In this document: positions 1 through 8,935 of the stretch, one piece after another
Numbering within the stretch: position 1 is the stretch's first letter
Layout: each line of letters begins with the position of its first letter
Assembly: GCF_008298035.1 (NCBI RefSeq)
Contig: NZ_CP042910.1
Coordinates: 1,632,001 to 1,696,000, forward strand
Length of the DNA stretch: 64,000 bases
From: Gimesia maris
Lineage (GTDB): Bacteria > Planctomycetota > Planctomycetia > Planctomycetales > Planctomycetaceae
Direction: 5' to 3'
The notes under the pieces: generated by a model
The model's database searches: none
What the model was told of the DNA's origin: nothing
Seen by the model: the letters and a program-made list of their open reading frames with translations, nothing else
Made by a program: the position numbers and the translations under genes

Positions 1-817
1 TGACATCAGCAGTCACTTTCATTCCCGGACTGACAGAGCCGACCGAACGTTTTTCGGTCTGCTGCAGTTCGAGTTGACTGATATAGTTGTGATCCAGGCG
101 GAACTGCAGTTTGCCTTTGACGGTGATGGTGGTCTGCGCGCCAACGGTCGCTCCTTCAATACTGCCTGTGAAGCTGATGGTGGCCAGTTGATCTTCGACG
201 GAATCCAGTTGACAGGTTAACTCGGATTTCAAAACGGCTTCCAGGCCGGTCAGAGACTGCAGCACCCAGCGGTCCGGAGTCCAGACTTCACCCACTTCAA
301 CATCCGATTGTGGTAATAATGCCATCACGGGCAGGCTGTCTCCCGGGGAGTTCAGCAGTTCGACTTCGGAAGGCAGGAGATGACTGTTGGGGGCATGCAG
401 AGAGAGCCCTTCCAGAGTTCCTTCTGCCACGATGAGACGATGCTTGTCGCTGCCACGGGCATAGGTTTTCTGCCCTTGAACATCGATGGTGGCTGTCGCT
501 GCTTCATAATATCGAAGTGAGCGAAATGCTTCTGCATCGCGTCCGGTTCCGGGTAAGCGTCGTTCGAGGTACTGAAATTTTCCATCGACGTCGAGTGCGA
601 GTGAGCGTGCCTGCCCTGTTTTGATCGCTGTTTCCAGTTGTCCTTTCACCCGCACGGTAGAATTCACGTTGAAAGTACGTGCGTCCTGAACGGGTTCTCT
701 GAATTCATAGGGTTCCGCGAAAGAATCATTCGCAGAGGCTGACAGAACCAATGCGACCAGCGTCAGGCAGAGAATACCGGGAATCGATGCAGAAGAAACA
801 GAACTCAGTGAAAACAT
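1..817 (-). CDS. Secreted protein of unknown function, 3' end cut by window edge
   Basis: An open frame runs from an ATG at 817 leftwards past base 1, giving at least 272 codons without a stop. The first 30 or so residues form a signal peptide: a hydrophobic run (IPGILCLTLVALVLSASA) followed by an export-like start to the mature chain. The visible mature part is polar and beta-rich, without cysteine clusters or catalytic motifs that I recognise. Its product is probably periplasmic or in the cell envelope. It lies just downstream of dxs on the same strand (54 bp gap), so it could be co-transcribed. The C-terminus and any domain there are outside the window, so no function is assigned. Confidence 0.75.
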   Translation of the reverse strand, partial: MFSLSSVSSASIPGILCLTLVALVLSASANDSFAEPYEFREPVQDARTFNVNSTVRVKGQLETAIKTGQARSLALDVDGKFQYLERRLPGTGRDAEAFRSLRYYEAATATIDVQGQKTYARGSDKHRLIVAEGTLEGLSLHAPNSHLLPSEVELLNSPGDSLPVMALLPQSDVEVGEVWTPDRWVLQSLTGLEAVLKSELTCQLDSVEDQLATISFTGSIEGATVGAQTTITVKGKLQFRLDHNYISQLELQQTEKRSVGSVSPGMKVTADV

Positions 818-871
818 GCGGATGGCTCCGTAAATCAAGCGTCCATACTGATTGGAGAATGCGAAACGTAA

Positions 872-2785
872 CTAATCGTTGATTGCCACTTTGGTCTGCT
901 GTGCCAGTTCACGGGCTGTTGCCGTAATCCCGGCAACATCGAGACCCAGGTCAGCCAGTAATTCCTTGCGGTTTCCATGTTCAATGAAACGATCCGGGAT
1001 TCCCAGTCGTTTGAGGTGACTGGTGTTTATTCCCGCATCATTTGCCGACTCAAGAACGGCAGAACCGAAGCCGCCACAAAGTGTACCTTCTTCAACGGTA
1101 ATCACAAAGCCCGATTCCTGCAAAGCCTGGTGGATGACTTCTGCGTCAAGAGGCTTGGAGAAACGGGCGTTGATGACACCAATGTCGAGTCCTTCTTCAC
1201 GCAGTTTTTCCGCAGCCTGGATGCAATTGGTGAACAGAGAGCCAAATGCGATCAGCATTCCATCTTTGCCCCAGACGTAGACTTCCGACTTGCCGAGTTC
1301 CACAGGTGCGACCTGGCGTTCGACTGAATCGGCGGCTGCTTTGGGGTAGCGGATTGCCGTCGGTCCATCGTGCTGCAGCGAAAATTCGAGCATGGGCTCG
1401 ACATCCAAAGCGTCACCGGGGGACATGTTGACAATATTCGGAAAGCACCGCATGTAAGTGTTATCGAAGGCGCCGTGATGGGTAGGGCCGTCTTCACCGG
1501 CGATTCCGGCACGGTCCATGCAGAAGGTAACGGGCAGATTCTGTAAAGCGACTTCCTGAAAGATGTGGTCGAAGCTGCGCTGCAGAAAAGTGCTGTAAAT
1601 ATCGACGATGGGTCGCAGACCTGCTTTAGCCATTCCGCCAGCGAAGGCAACCGCATGCGCTTCGCAGATCCCGGTATCAAAGAAGCGGTCAGGGAAGCCA
1701 TCGCGGATTTTTCCGAGCTTATTACCGGCGCACATGGCCGCTGTGAGGACGACGACCCGTTCGTTGTCAGTCATCGCCTGAAAAATCGAACTGCTGACGA
1801 CATCGGTAAACGCTTTGGGAGAGCTGCTGCCTGGTTTTTCCACAGGCACGATTTCATTTTCTTCGTTCCTCTGGAACGGAGCCGGGGCATGAAATGAGAC
1901 GGGATCATTCGTTGCCGGTTCAAAACCGTGCCCCTTTTCGGTCAATACATGCAGCAGGACCGGGCCTTTGATGTTCTTGATCATCTGCAGATAACCGGAC
2001 AGTGATTCGATATCATGGCCATCGACAGGGCCAATGTAGCGGAAGCCCATTTCTTCAAACAGCATGCCCCCATGCAGAAAGCCTTTGACCGCTTCTTTAA
2101 AGCTGCCCAGGGTATGTTCCATGGACTCGCCGACGACGGGGAGTTTATTCAGCAGCCAGGAGACATCGCGTTTGAGGCCATTGTAAAAAGGTGCCACGCG
2201 TGCTTTATCGAGATACGTTGCCAGCCCGCCTACACGGGGACAGATTCCCATTTTGTTATCGTTGAGAATGACGAGCACATCCTGGTCCATGCCCGCTGCG
2301 TTATTCATGGCTTCGAAGACCACGCCTGAGGGAAGTGCTCCATCACCGATGACGGCCACTGATTTGCGATCTGATTCTCCCCTCAGATCATCGCCAGCCT
2401 TGAGTCCGAGGACAGTGGAAACGCTGGCACCGGCATGCCCGGTCATGAACAGGTCGTAATCGCTTTCTTCCGGATTGGGGTAGCCCATCAGGCCCCCCTT
2501 ACGACGGATCGTCGATATTTGTGAGTAGCGACCCGTCAGTAGTTTGTGTGGGTAAATCTGGTGTCCTGTATCCCAGATCAGTCGATCTTTGGAGAAATCG
2601 TAAGACATGTGCAGGGCAATACAGAGTTCAACCACTCCGAGGTTACTTGCAAAGTGAGCCGAGCGGTCTTCTACAACTGTGCACAAAACTTCACGAATTT
2701 CTGCAGCCAGCGTTTCGAGTTCAGTCCCGGATAAAGTTTTCATATCAAGTGGCGACTTGATCCGTGGTAGAATTTCGATGTTCAT
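872..2785 (-). CDS. dxs: 1-deoxy-D-xylulose-5-phosphate synthase
   Basis: Thiamine-diphosphate enzyme that condenses pyruvate and glyceraldehyde 3-phosphate to 1-deoxy-D-xylulose 5-phosphate, the first step of the MEP isoprenoid pathway, in the cytoplasm. At 637 residues it has family length. DTGHQIYPHK (about residue 72) and the ThDP/Mg motif GDGALPSG (about 147) with NDNK are visible, followed by the pyrimidine-binding domain (EDGPTHHG region) and the transketolase C-terminal domain. Some positions differ from the usual consensus (LPSG where many have MTAG), so it may belong to a divergent Dxs branch. The frame could start at 2866, but the ATG at 2785 overlaps the ispA stop as TGATG and gives the normal N-terminus, so translational coupling to ispA is likely. 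Confidence 0.93.
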   Translation of the reverse strand: MNIEILPRIKSPLDMKTLSGTELETLAAEIREVLCTVVEDRSAHFASNLGVVELCIALHMSYDFSKDRLIWDTGHQIYPHKLLTGRYSQISTIRRKGGLMGYPNPEESDYDLFMTGHAGASVSTVLGLKAGDDLRGESDRKSVAVIGDGALPSGVVFEAMNNAAGMDQDVLVILNDNKMGICPRVGGLATYLDKARVAPFYNGLKRDVSWLLNKLPVVGESMEHTLGSFKEAVKGFLHGGMLFEEMGFRYIGPVDGHDIESLSGYLQMIKNIKGPVLLHVLTEKGHGFEPATNDPVSFHAPAPFQRNEENEIVPVEKPGSSSPKAFTDVVSSSIFQAMTDNERVVVLTAAMCAGNKLGKIRDGFPDRFFDTGICEAHAVAFAGGMAKAGLRPIVDIYSTFLQRSFDHIFQEVALQNLPVTFCMDRAGIAGEDGPTHHGAFDNTYMRCFPNIVNMSPGDALDVEPMLEFSLQHDGPTAIRYPKAAADSVERQVAPVELGKSEVYVWGKDGMLIAFGSLFTNCIQAAEKLREEGLDIGVINARFSKPLDAEVIHQALQESGFVITVEEGTLCGGFGSAVLESANDAGINTSHLKRLGIPDRFIEHGNRKELLADLGLDVAGITATARELAQQTKVAIND

Positions 2786-3681
2786 CAGTGGTCTCGTTCT
2801 AATATAAAGTGGGCCAGTTCTTCCAATCGTTGGCCGTGGCTCCCAAGTGGGGCGATCGAGAGGCACGCTTCTTCAATTAAATTTTGAGAGCGTCGTCGAC
2901 TTTCTTCAACGCCAATCAGGGAGGGGTATGTTAATTTACCGTGATCGGCGTCTTTTCGCACGCCTTTTCCCATTTTTTCTTCATCACCGGTTAAATCAAG
3001 CAGGTCATCGGTAATTTGGAATGCCAATCCTATGCAAGTGCCGTATCTTTCCAGGTTTTTCAGGGTTGCTGGGTCTGCTCCGCCAATGCGAGCCCCCATG
3101 GTCAGTGCACTGCAGATCAGGCGGCCTGTCTTACGTTTGTGAATGGCTTCCAGAATTTCGAGTGTGGGGTTTTCGAGGTGCTCTGATTCCAGATCGGCGA
3201 CCTGACCTCCGACCATTCCCACAGCGCCAGCGGCATTTGCGAGATCGACACAACATGCTGCAGCACAGGATTTTACTTCGATCTGATTAGCGAGCAGTTC
3301 GAAGGCACGGGTCAATAACGCATCGCCAGCGAGGATTGCATTTGCTTCACCGAATTTGATGTGGCTGGTCGGTAAGCCACGGCGGAGTTCATCGTCGTCC
3401 ATCGCCGGTAGATCGTCATGGATCAGAGAATAGGTGTGTACCATTTCGATGGCACAGGCGGCTGGTAAGGCTGTGCTCTGATCACCGCCACAGGCTTCAC
3501 AGCTGAGTAGCACCAGGATGGGGCGTAAGCGTTTTCCTCCAGCAGAGAGGCTGTAGGACATTGCTGCTTTGAGAATCGGCGGGCAGTCACCCGATTGATC
3601 GAGGGCCTCTTCCAACTGGCGATTGACCAGTGTCTGCAGGTTGCTCCACATTTCTTTGAAGGGCTGGGATGAATCGCTCAT
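2785..3681 (-). CDS. ispA: Polyprenyl synthetase (farnesyl/geranylgeranyl diphosphate synthase)
   Basis: Class I trans-prenyltransferase that adds isopentenyl diphosphate to allylic diphosphates to give C15 or C20 products. The 298-residue length fits the IspA family. The first aspartate-rich motif DDLPAMDDD is at about residues 89-97 and the second, TDDLLDLTGD, at about 225. GGKRLRP near residue 48 is the usual substrate-binding motif. The gene sits immediately before dxs with a one-base stop/start overlap, an isoprenoid operon arrangement common in bacteria. An xseB gene, often found upstream in proteobacteria, is absent. Chain length cannot be read with certainty from sequence, so C20 specificity is possible. 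Confidence 0.9.
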   Translation of the reverse strand: MSDSSQPFKEMWSNLQTLVNRQLEEALDQSGDCPPILKAAMSYSLSAGGKRLRPILVLLSCEACGGDQSTALPAACAIEMVHTYSLIHDDLPAMDDDELRRGLPTSHIKFGEANAILAGDALLTRAFELLANQIEVKSCAAACCVDLANAAGAVGMVGGQVADLESEHLENPTLEILEAIHKRKTGRLICSALTMGARIGGADPATLKNLERYGTCIGLAFQITDDLLDLTGDEEKMGKGVRKDADHGKLTYPSLIGVEESRRRSQNLIEEACLSIAPLGSHGQRLEELAHFILERDH

Positions 3682-3729
3682 TCAATCAGAGTCTTTAACT
3701 ATTGTCTTGTGTAATACGTATGAGTTTTT

Positions 3730-4935
3730 TCAGGCTGATTCTGTCGCCGTCGCCAGCAGCAGTCCAATCTGACAGGCTTTGAGATATTCATCAATCATCA
3801 GGGTTTCACTGGTCGTGTGGATGTCCTGTTGGCCACATCCCAGTGTGACAGTGGGAAATCCATGGGCGGTCATCCAGTTGGCATCCAGACCACCATTGGC
3901 AATCGTCAGTTCCGGTTGTCCTCCCTGTTTTTCAATGGCAAGCCGCGCTGTCTGCACAGCGGGTTCCTGTTCCGGGAGGCGGAAGGAATCATATTTCAAA
4001 TAGGATTCGAAAGAAACGCTCCCCTGTTTCCCTTCACTGTTTTTCACTGATTTGGCCGCTTTCAGGAAAGCCTTTTTAAACTCATCCAGTATTTTCTGGC
4101 GAAAGCGGGGATTGTGACTGCGGGCTTCCGCTTTGATGGTTAATTCGGGCATGACTACATTCGTTGCGGCTCCGCCTTCGATGACTCCAACATTACTGGA
4201 TCCCGTGTTCTTGCCTTTGATTACCAGACCGTGCCAGCCATTCGTGTAGAGGTCGTCAATAGCCCGGGAGGCGATTACGGCGGCGCTGACACCGCATTCC
4301 GGATGCGCGCCGGCGTGACTGGCGATGCCTTGAATCTGGATCAGCATACCCGAGTCACCGGTTGCACCGATGCAGACCATGTCAGAGAGCTTACCATCCC
4401 AGTTGAAGCACATCCGGGGCTTTCCCAGCTTACTGGTTGTGAGCAGACGAACGCCGACCAGACCGATTTCTTCCTGAACCATCCAGCAGAAGCTGAGTGG
4501 TGGATGCGGCAGATTGTGTTCGAGAATGGTGAGCAGTGCGTTAAGTATGACGCTGCAGCCCGAGCGGTCGTCTGCACCTAATGCGGTCAGTTCACTTTTG
4601 GAATGGATCAGATCTCCTTTTTTGACCGGTTTTGCCCCCTCACACAGAGGGACGGTATCCATATGGGCCATCAGCAGGCGGCGTGGTCCCCGCATTGTGC
4701 CGGGCAGTTTGACGATCATGTTCCCTGTCTGACCACCAATCGGACTTTTCTTATGGGCAGAATCAAACTGGATCATTGTTTCAGACAGTCCCGCTTTGAG
4801 CAGGCGGCTTTTGATTTCCGCAGCGATCAGTGCCTCTTCACCACTCTTACCGGGGATTGCCATGAGCTCAGTCACGAGCTGTAACGCTTTTTTAGAATTG
4901 ACTTTAATTGCAGTCTCTGTGGAATGGTTGCTCAT
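3730..4935 (-). CDS. M20-family metallopeptidase, PepT-like
   Basis: Predicted cytoplasmic dizinc aminopeptidase or related amidohydrolase of the M20/M25/M40 family (401 residues). Visible metal and catalytic motifs in order are HMDTVP (H91, D93), GADDRSG (bridging Asp about 122), QEEIG (E155 general base, E156 ligand), and a late HTTSE histidine. The dimerisation/lid domain lies between, with SHAG near residue 210. The overall pattern is closest to tripeptide aminopeptidase (PepT)-like proteins, but substrate cannot be deduced. There is no signal peptide. It lies 48 bp upstream of ispA on the same strand and could lead that operon, although the functions are unrelated. Confidence 0.82.
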   Translation of the reverse strand: MSNHSTETAIKVNSKKALQLVTELMAIPGKSGEEALIAAEIKSRLLKAGLSETMIQFDSAHKKSPIGGQTGNMIVKLPGTMRGPRRLLMAHMDTVPLCEGAKPVKKGDLIHSKSELTALGADDRSGCSVILNALLTILEHNLPHPPLSFCWMVQEEIGLVGVRLLTTSKLGKPRMCFNWDGKLSDMVCIGATGDSGMLIQIQGIASHAGAHPECGVSAAVIASRAIDDLYTNGWHGLVIKGKNTGSSNVGVIEGGAATNVVMPELTIKAEARSHNPRFRQKILDEFKKAFLKAAKSVKNSEGKQGSVSFESYLKYDSFRLPEQEPAVQTARLAIEKQGGQPELTIANGGLDANWMTAHGFPTVTLGCGQQDIHTTSETLMIDEYLKACQIGLLLATATESA

Positions 4936-5278
4936 AAGTCTGGATCACCGGTTGAGAATAGATTGAGATGGTCGATGGACAGTATCCTGTTTCGAATGAT
5001 GCAAGTTAGGCTTTCACAAGAGTTTTTTCAATGCGGGTGAAGCTGAACTTCCCAGATCTGTCAGTGTGGGTATTCAGACTCATATTGCTGTAAATCAGGA
5101 TCAAAATTAGAATCCCCGCTGAATTGTTGACAAATAACTGCAATTGGCCTTTCCTGGCTTCTTCGTATTTGTCCAGAAGAACAGCAGCATTTCCTGAGTT
5201 GCCTCCCGCATTGAAGACGGGGGACAACGTATTCGTTAAGTAGAATCAGCTTAAAATCTTAACATCGGTTTCTGATAT
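4936..5278. other. Intergenic stretch between divergent peptidase and SGNH genes
   Basis: This 343-bp gap must hold the promoters of two divergent genes. A 73-codon minus-strand frame (5006-5227) runs through it, but it has no family resemblance, unusual composition and no clear ribosome site. I saw no confident promoter or terminator. Confidence 0.4.
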
Positions 5279-6505
5279 TTGAAGATCATCCGCTCACCTC
5301 TGCGCTGGCTTAAGCATATTACGCTGGCACTGATTACTCTCATCCTGTTAGCGGTTGGGAGCGAGGTGGCGCTGCGCGTTGCCGAATATCGAGATCAGGA
5401 TTCTGTCCGTAGCTATGATTCTGAAGGGTTTCTGATTCCCTCCGACGTGAGTTATCACCGCATCCGGCCTTTGCAGGATGTTTCCCGCAAACATCCTGAT
5501 ACGGGAGAAACAATTCAGTTTTCGATCAACAGCCTGGGGCTCAGAGGGGCTGAACCTGCGATCCCTAAGCCTGCGGGGGTCTTTCGGATTCTCTGCCTGG
5601 GAGGCGAGACGGTTCTGGCTCCGGAGATGTCAGACGAGGATACTTTCTGCTCCCGACTGGAATCGCTGTTACAGAAGCAGACCGAACTGAAAGTAGAAGT
5701 CATCAATGCCGGCGTGCCTGATGCCTGTCCCCTGATGTCGTATCTGCATTTAAGACATTCCCTGCTGGGGCTGCAGCCCGACCTGATTCTATTTCATTTT
5801 GACATGTCCGATGTTGCCGACGATCATGCATTGCGGCGTTACACACAGATCAGTGATGCCGGGGTACCTTTGTGCTCGATGCATCCTCTGTTTGAGAAGA
5901 TGCATGAACCGGAACGACTGGAGAGTCACTTCTTCGTCTATCGTTATACACTTCGCTGGCTCGGCGATTACTGGGTGGAAAATCAACCAGCGGGTCTGGA
6001 TCGTGATATTGATACGCCTCAGGGAAAATATCTGTGGCTGGAAGATCATCCCCCCGACTGGTCAGTTTATGTCCGGCAGACCCTGGAGCCCATTCAAAAT
6101 ATTCAACAGATTGCTCAGGGGACTTACTCGCGTTTTATCATGGCATCCTATCCCAAACCATGGCAGGTATCTGAGACAGCGATGGGGGGAGAACAGGCCC
6201 GCGCACAACTGGGAGTTCGTGCCGGTGTGACTTATGGAAGCCGCTTTCCGTTTGAACTGCTGGAGACGTATTCCCGACAGATCAATCTTTCCTTCTGTGA
6301 TACCTCACGCACTTTTCAGAGTATCCAGGATCCGGATCGATATTATCTGCAAAATGTGTCTCAGTTTTCACGTGAAGGCCATGCCTTATACGCTCGTGAA
6401 CTGGCTCTGTATATTCTAAAGGAAGTCCCGGGCATCTGGTCTCGCGAAGTTCCTTCGCAGCTTGAACCGCCGGCCGATCGACAGGCGTTGGTTCCCTTAC
6501 GTTAA
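5279..6505 (+). CDS. Membrane-anchored SGNH-fold protein, probably catalytically altered
   Basis: A 408-residue protein with one N-terminal transmembrane segment (about residues 13-31, ITLALITLILLAVGSEVAL) and a large extracytoplasmic domain. The layout follows the GDSL/SGNH hydrolase-like proteins common in planctomycetes: a first block ending RILCLGGET, then a DTFCSRLESLL helix, a block with VINAGVPDA, and a late FSREGH histidine block. In active members the first block reads GGST or GDS; here the serine position is glutamate (E110), and the usual GxND block is FDMSD. The fold call is therefore moderate and enzymatic activity is doubtful. The start is TTG at 5279; no strong ribosome site is visible. 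No operon partner is apparent. Confidence 0.65.
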   Translation: MKIIRSPLRWLKHITLALITLILLAVGSEVALRVAEYRDQDSVRSYDSEGFLIPSDVSYHRIRPLQDVSRKHPDTGETIQFSINSLGLRGAEPAIPKPAGVFRILCLGGETVLAPEMSDEDTFCSRLESLLQKQTELKVEVINAGVPDACPLMSYLHLRHSLLGLQPDLILFHFDMSDVADDHALRRYTQISDAGVPLCSMHPLFEKMHEPERLESHFFVYRYTLRWLGDYWVENQPAGLDRDIDTPQGKYLWLEDHPPDWSVYVRQTLEPIQNIQQIAQGTYSRFIMASYPKPWQVSETAMGGEQARAQLGVRAGVTYGSRFPFELLETYSRQINLSFCDTSRTFQSIQDPDRYYLQNVSQFSREGHALYARELALYILKEVPGIWSREVPSQLEPPADRQALVPLR

Positions 6506-6867
6506 AAGTGAGCCTGGCTCTGATGCCGGGTTATGATGGATGTATCGATTATTCAATTCCGTTTAACAGTTTGTCTAGTGGCCTTTTATTTAACAGAATT
6601 TTATCACGGAGCGCAAATCTGAGGGGAAGCTCTGATTTCGGTTTCGAAGTTCAGATTCTCTGATTTTCAAAGACTTTAAGTCGTAAATGTGACCTATCTT
6701 TTCAAGTATGAAGAAATCTTAATTATTTGACCAGGAAATCGCTTTCACGATGAATCGAAAATCAGTGGCGAATCTTCTGGAATTATGATTTCAGTTAACT
6801 ACGCATCGTATCAGTCGGTTCCCTGGTTTTTCAGATCTCAGCTCGCAGTGAGACAGGACAGGATGTA
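6506..6867. other. AT-rich intergenic region upstream of gdhA
   Basis: A 362-bp stretch without a convincing gene. It should contain the terminator of the SGNH gene and the promoter of gdhA. A plausible ribosome site (AGGACAGGA) precedes the gdhA ATG. I found no strong hairpin with a T-run and no near-consensus promoter. Confidence 0.4.
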
Positions 6868-8097
6868 ATGAGTTCTTACGAAACAGCATGTCGTTATTTT
6901 TATCAGGCTTCGCGCCAGGTCGGTTTGTCGAAGAATATGCAGGATCTGCTGCGAACCCCGGAGCGAGAAGTCAAAGTCGAAGTGGCTATTGAACGGGATA
7001 ATGGTGAAATCGCGACCTATATCGGCTATCGTGTGCAACATGACAGTTCGCGTGGCCCCATGAAAGGGGGGTTGCGTTTTCACCCGGAGGTCAATGGAGA
7101 TGAAGTGTTGGCGCTGGCCTCTTTGATGACCTGGAAGACGGCTCTGGTGAATATTCCTTACGGCGGTGCTAAAGGGGGGATTTCGGTAGATACCAGTCAA
7201 TTGTCCCAGGGGGAACTGGAACGGGTCACCCGTAAATTTATCGATAAGATCTATGATGTGATCGGGCCTCTCAAAGACATTCCGGCACCGGATATGGGAA
7301 CGAATGCGCAAGTGATGGCCTGGATCATGAATCAGTATGAAAAATACCGGGGATTCAACCCGGCCTGTGTCACAGGAAAACCGCTGGAACTGCATGGCGC
7401 CGATGGTCGTGAAGAGGCCACCGGCCGTGGGGTGGCGATGGTGACACGGGACACACTGGATCATATGAAGATTGATGTGACCGGAGTGACTGTCGCAATT
7501 CAAGGGTTCGGCAATGTGGGCAGCTACACTGCTCATTTTCTGGATGAATTGGGGGCCAAGATTGTCGCTGTGTCTGACGCCAGCGGCGGAATTTACTGTG
7601 CTGATGGAATTAATATTCCCAAACTTATCGAATACACTAAGGACACAGGAGCCGTCAAAGGATTTCCGGAAACGGAAGCCCTCTCGAACGAGGAACTGCT
7701 CACATCCAATGTGACCGTACTGATTCCCGCTGCTTTGGGTGGGGTATTGACCAAAGACATCGCTAAGGAAGTCAAAGCGAGATGCATTATTGAAGCTGCC
7801 AATAATCCGACTGTCCCGGAAGCAGACGAAATATTCGATAAAAACGGAGTCATCGTGGTACCTGATATTCTGGCCAATGCCGGGGGCGTGACGGTCAGTT
7901 ACTTCGAATGGGTTCAGAATCGTCAGCATTTCAGCTGGGAAAAATCCCGCGTACGGTCGGAATTAGATCGTATTATGAATGACAGTTTTAAACTGGTCTG
8001 GAAGATTGCTACTGATAAAAAAGTGTCTCTGCGCGTCGCCGCCTATATACTGGGAATTGGACGGGTAGGGCGTGCCACCGTTCTGGGAGGCATCTGA
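6868..8097 (+). CDS. gdhA: Glu/Leu/Phe/Val dehydrogenase (glutamate dehydrogenase type)
   Basis: NAD(P)-dependent oxidative deamination of glutamate to 2-oxoglutarate and ammonia, or the reverse, in the cytoplasm. The 409-residue length fits the small hexameric class. The substrate-side motifs [11 protein letters not shown] (K66) and PYGGAKGGI (catalytic-region K102) are intact, as is PAPDMGTN. The Rossmann domain carries the nucleotide loop GFGNVGS around residue 213. The family also includes leucine and phenylalanine dehydrogenases, so specificity is inferred from motif fit. The next gene starts 83 bp downstream on the same strand. Together with proA and putA in the window, it suggests an active glutamate-proline exchange. 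Confidence 0.9.
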   Translation: MSSYETACRYFYQASRQVGLSKNMQDLLRTPEREVKVEVAIERDNGEIATYIGYRVQHDSSRGPMKGGLRFHPEVNGDEVLALASLMTWKTALVNIPYGGAKGGISVDTSQLSQGELERVTRKFIDKIYDVIGPLKDIPAPDMGTNAQVMAWIMNQYEKYRGFNPACVTGKPLELHGADGREEATGRGVAMVTRDTLDHMKIDVTGVTVAIQGFGNVGSYTAHFLDELGAKIVAVSDASGGIYCADGINIPKLIEYTKDTGAVKGFPETEALSNEELLTSNVTVLIPAALGGVLTKDIAKEVKARCIIEAANNPTVPEADEIFDKNGVIVVPDILANAGGVTVSYFEWVQNRQHFSWEKSRVRSELDRIMNDSFKLVWKIATDKKVSLRVAAYILGIGRVGRATVLGGI

Positions 8098-8180
8098 AAT
8101 CCCGCCATTATTTTTCGTGAAGTTCAATTCGGACCGAGATTCACATTTATTTCACACCTGACGCTTGCGAGGTAACTAAT

Positions 8181-8705
8181 ATGATATCCACAGAGGAACT
8201 GATCAATGATTGTGTTCTGTTTCAGTCTGTAACACCGGCTGAAATGGAAGAATTGCTCTATTACTCTGAAACGGAAGAGTTTTCTGAAGGGGCACGAATT
8301 CTGGACGAAGGGAATTCCACACGCTATCTCTGGGTCATAAAGAGTGGTTCCTGTGAGGTACGTAAGAAACTGGCCAATGGAAGCGAGCAGACTCTGACTA
8401 AGTTGAGCCCACTGTCGGTGTTCGGCGAAATGTCGTTTTTCAAGCCTGCTCCTCACTCAGCGAGCGTGGTTGCTTTGTCCGATGTGGAAGTCGTGCGGAT
8501 TCCCGGACGCGAATTCGATCAGATGCTGAAAGACGGAGCCAAAGGCGCTCAGAAGGTTGTGTTCAATACTGTGCGGATCATGTCGGATCGATTGCGGATG
8601 ATGGATAAATGGTCAGCAGAAATGGCGGAGAGTTGTGGTTCCCGCACCAGAAATGCAGAATGGCATGACTTTCGGTCGAAATTATACTCAGACTGGAAGT
8701 TTTAG
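8181..8705 (+). CDS. Cyclic nucleotide-binding-fold protein, stand-alone
   Basis: A 174-residue cytoplasmic protein consisting of one cNMP-binding (CRP/FNR-type) beta-roll, about residues 15-120, plus a helical tail. The phosphate-binding cassette reads FGEMSFF followed by PHSASV. Known cyclic-nucleotide binders have an arginine just before the serine (RSA); here it is His92, so cAMP/cGMP binding is uncertain. There is no helix-turn-helix, so it is not a complete CRP-type transcription factor; it may act as a protein-interaction or signalling module. It follows gdhA by 83 bp and may be co-transcribed with it. Confidence 0.8.
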   Translation: MISTEELINDCVLFQSVTPAEMEELLYYSETEEFSEGARILDEGNSTRYLWVIKSGSCEVRKKLANGSEQTLTKLSPLSVFGEMSFFKPAPHSASVVALSDVEVVRIPGREFDQMLKDGAKGAQKVVFNTVRIMSDRLRMMDKWSAEMAESCGSRTRNAEWHDFRSKLYSDWKF

Positions 8706-8743
8706 CCTGAAATCGAGTCAGAATCGACGTTTGTGATCCCGCG

Positions 8744-8772
8744 TTGACACATTTCGACGGATATTTGATACT
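8744..8772 (+). promoter_or_regulatory. Sigma-70-like promoter upstream of proA
   Basis: TTGACA at 8744-8749, a 17-nt spacer and GATACT at 8767-8772. The -35 is perfect and the -10 matches four of six consensus bases. Transcription would start near 8779, leaving a leader of about 155 nt before proA. Confidence 0.55.
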
Positions 8773-8935
8773 GCGGTATGTTGAACACAGTCGATCAGGC
8801 CATTAGCCTGTGGCGGCACGGCGCGCACCTCCCGGTCGCATCTCGTGTCCTTTTATCAGAGAACTGCACGTGTTTTACGTACCAGGATGGTCGATGAACA
8901 CATTTACCATCTACCCGTAATCGATTAAGAGTAAC

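Noticed and set aside
5006-5227. 73-codon minus-strand frame
   Set aside because: Low-complexity composition, no ribosome site, no recognisable domain.
6838-7929. 363-codon minus-strand frame opposite gdhA
   Set aside because: Entirely antisense to a clear glutamate dehydrogenase with intact motifs; no family resemblance.
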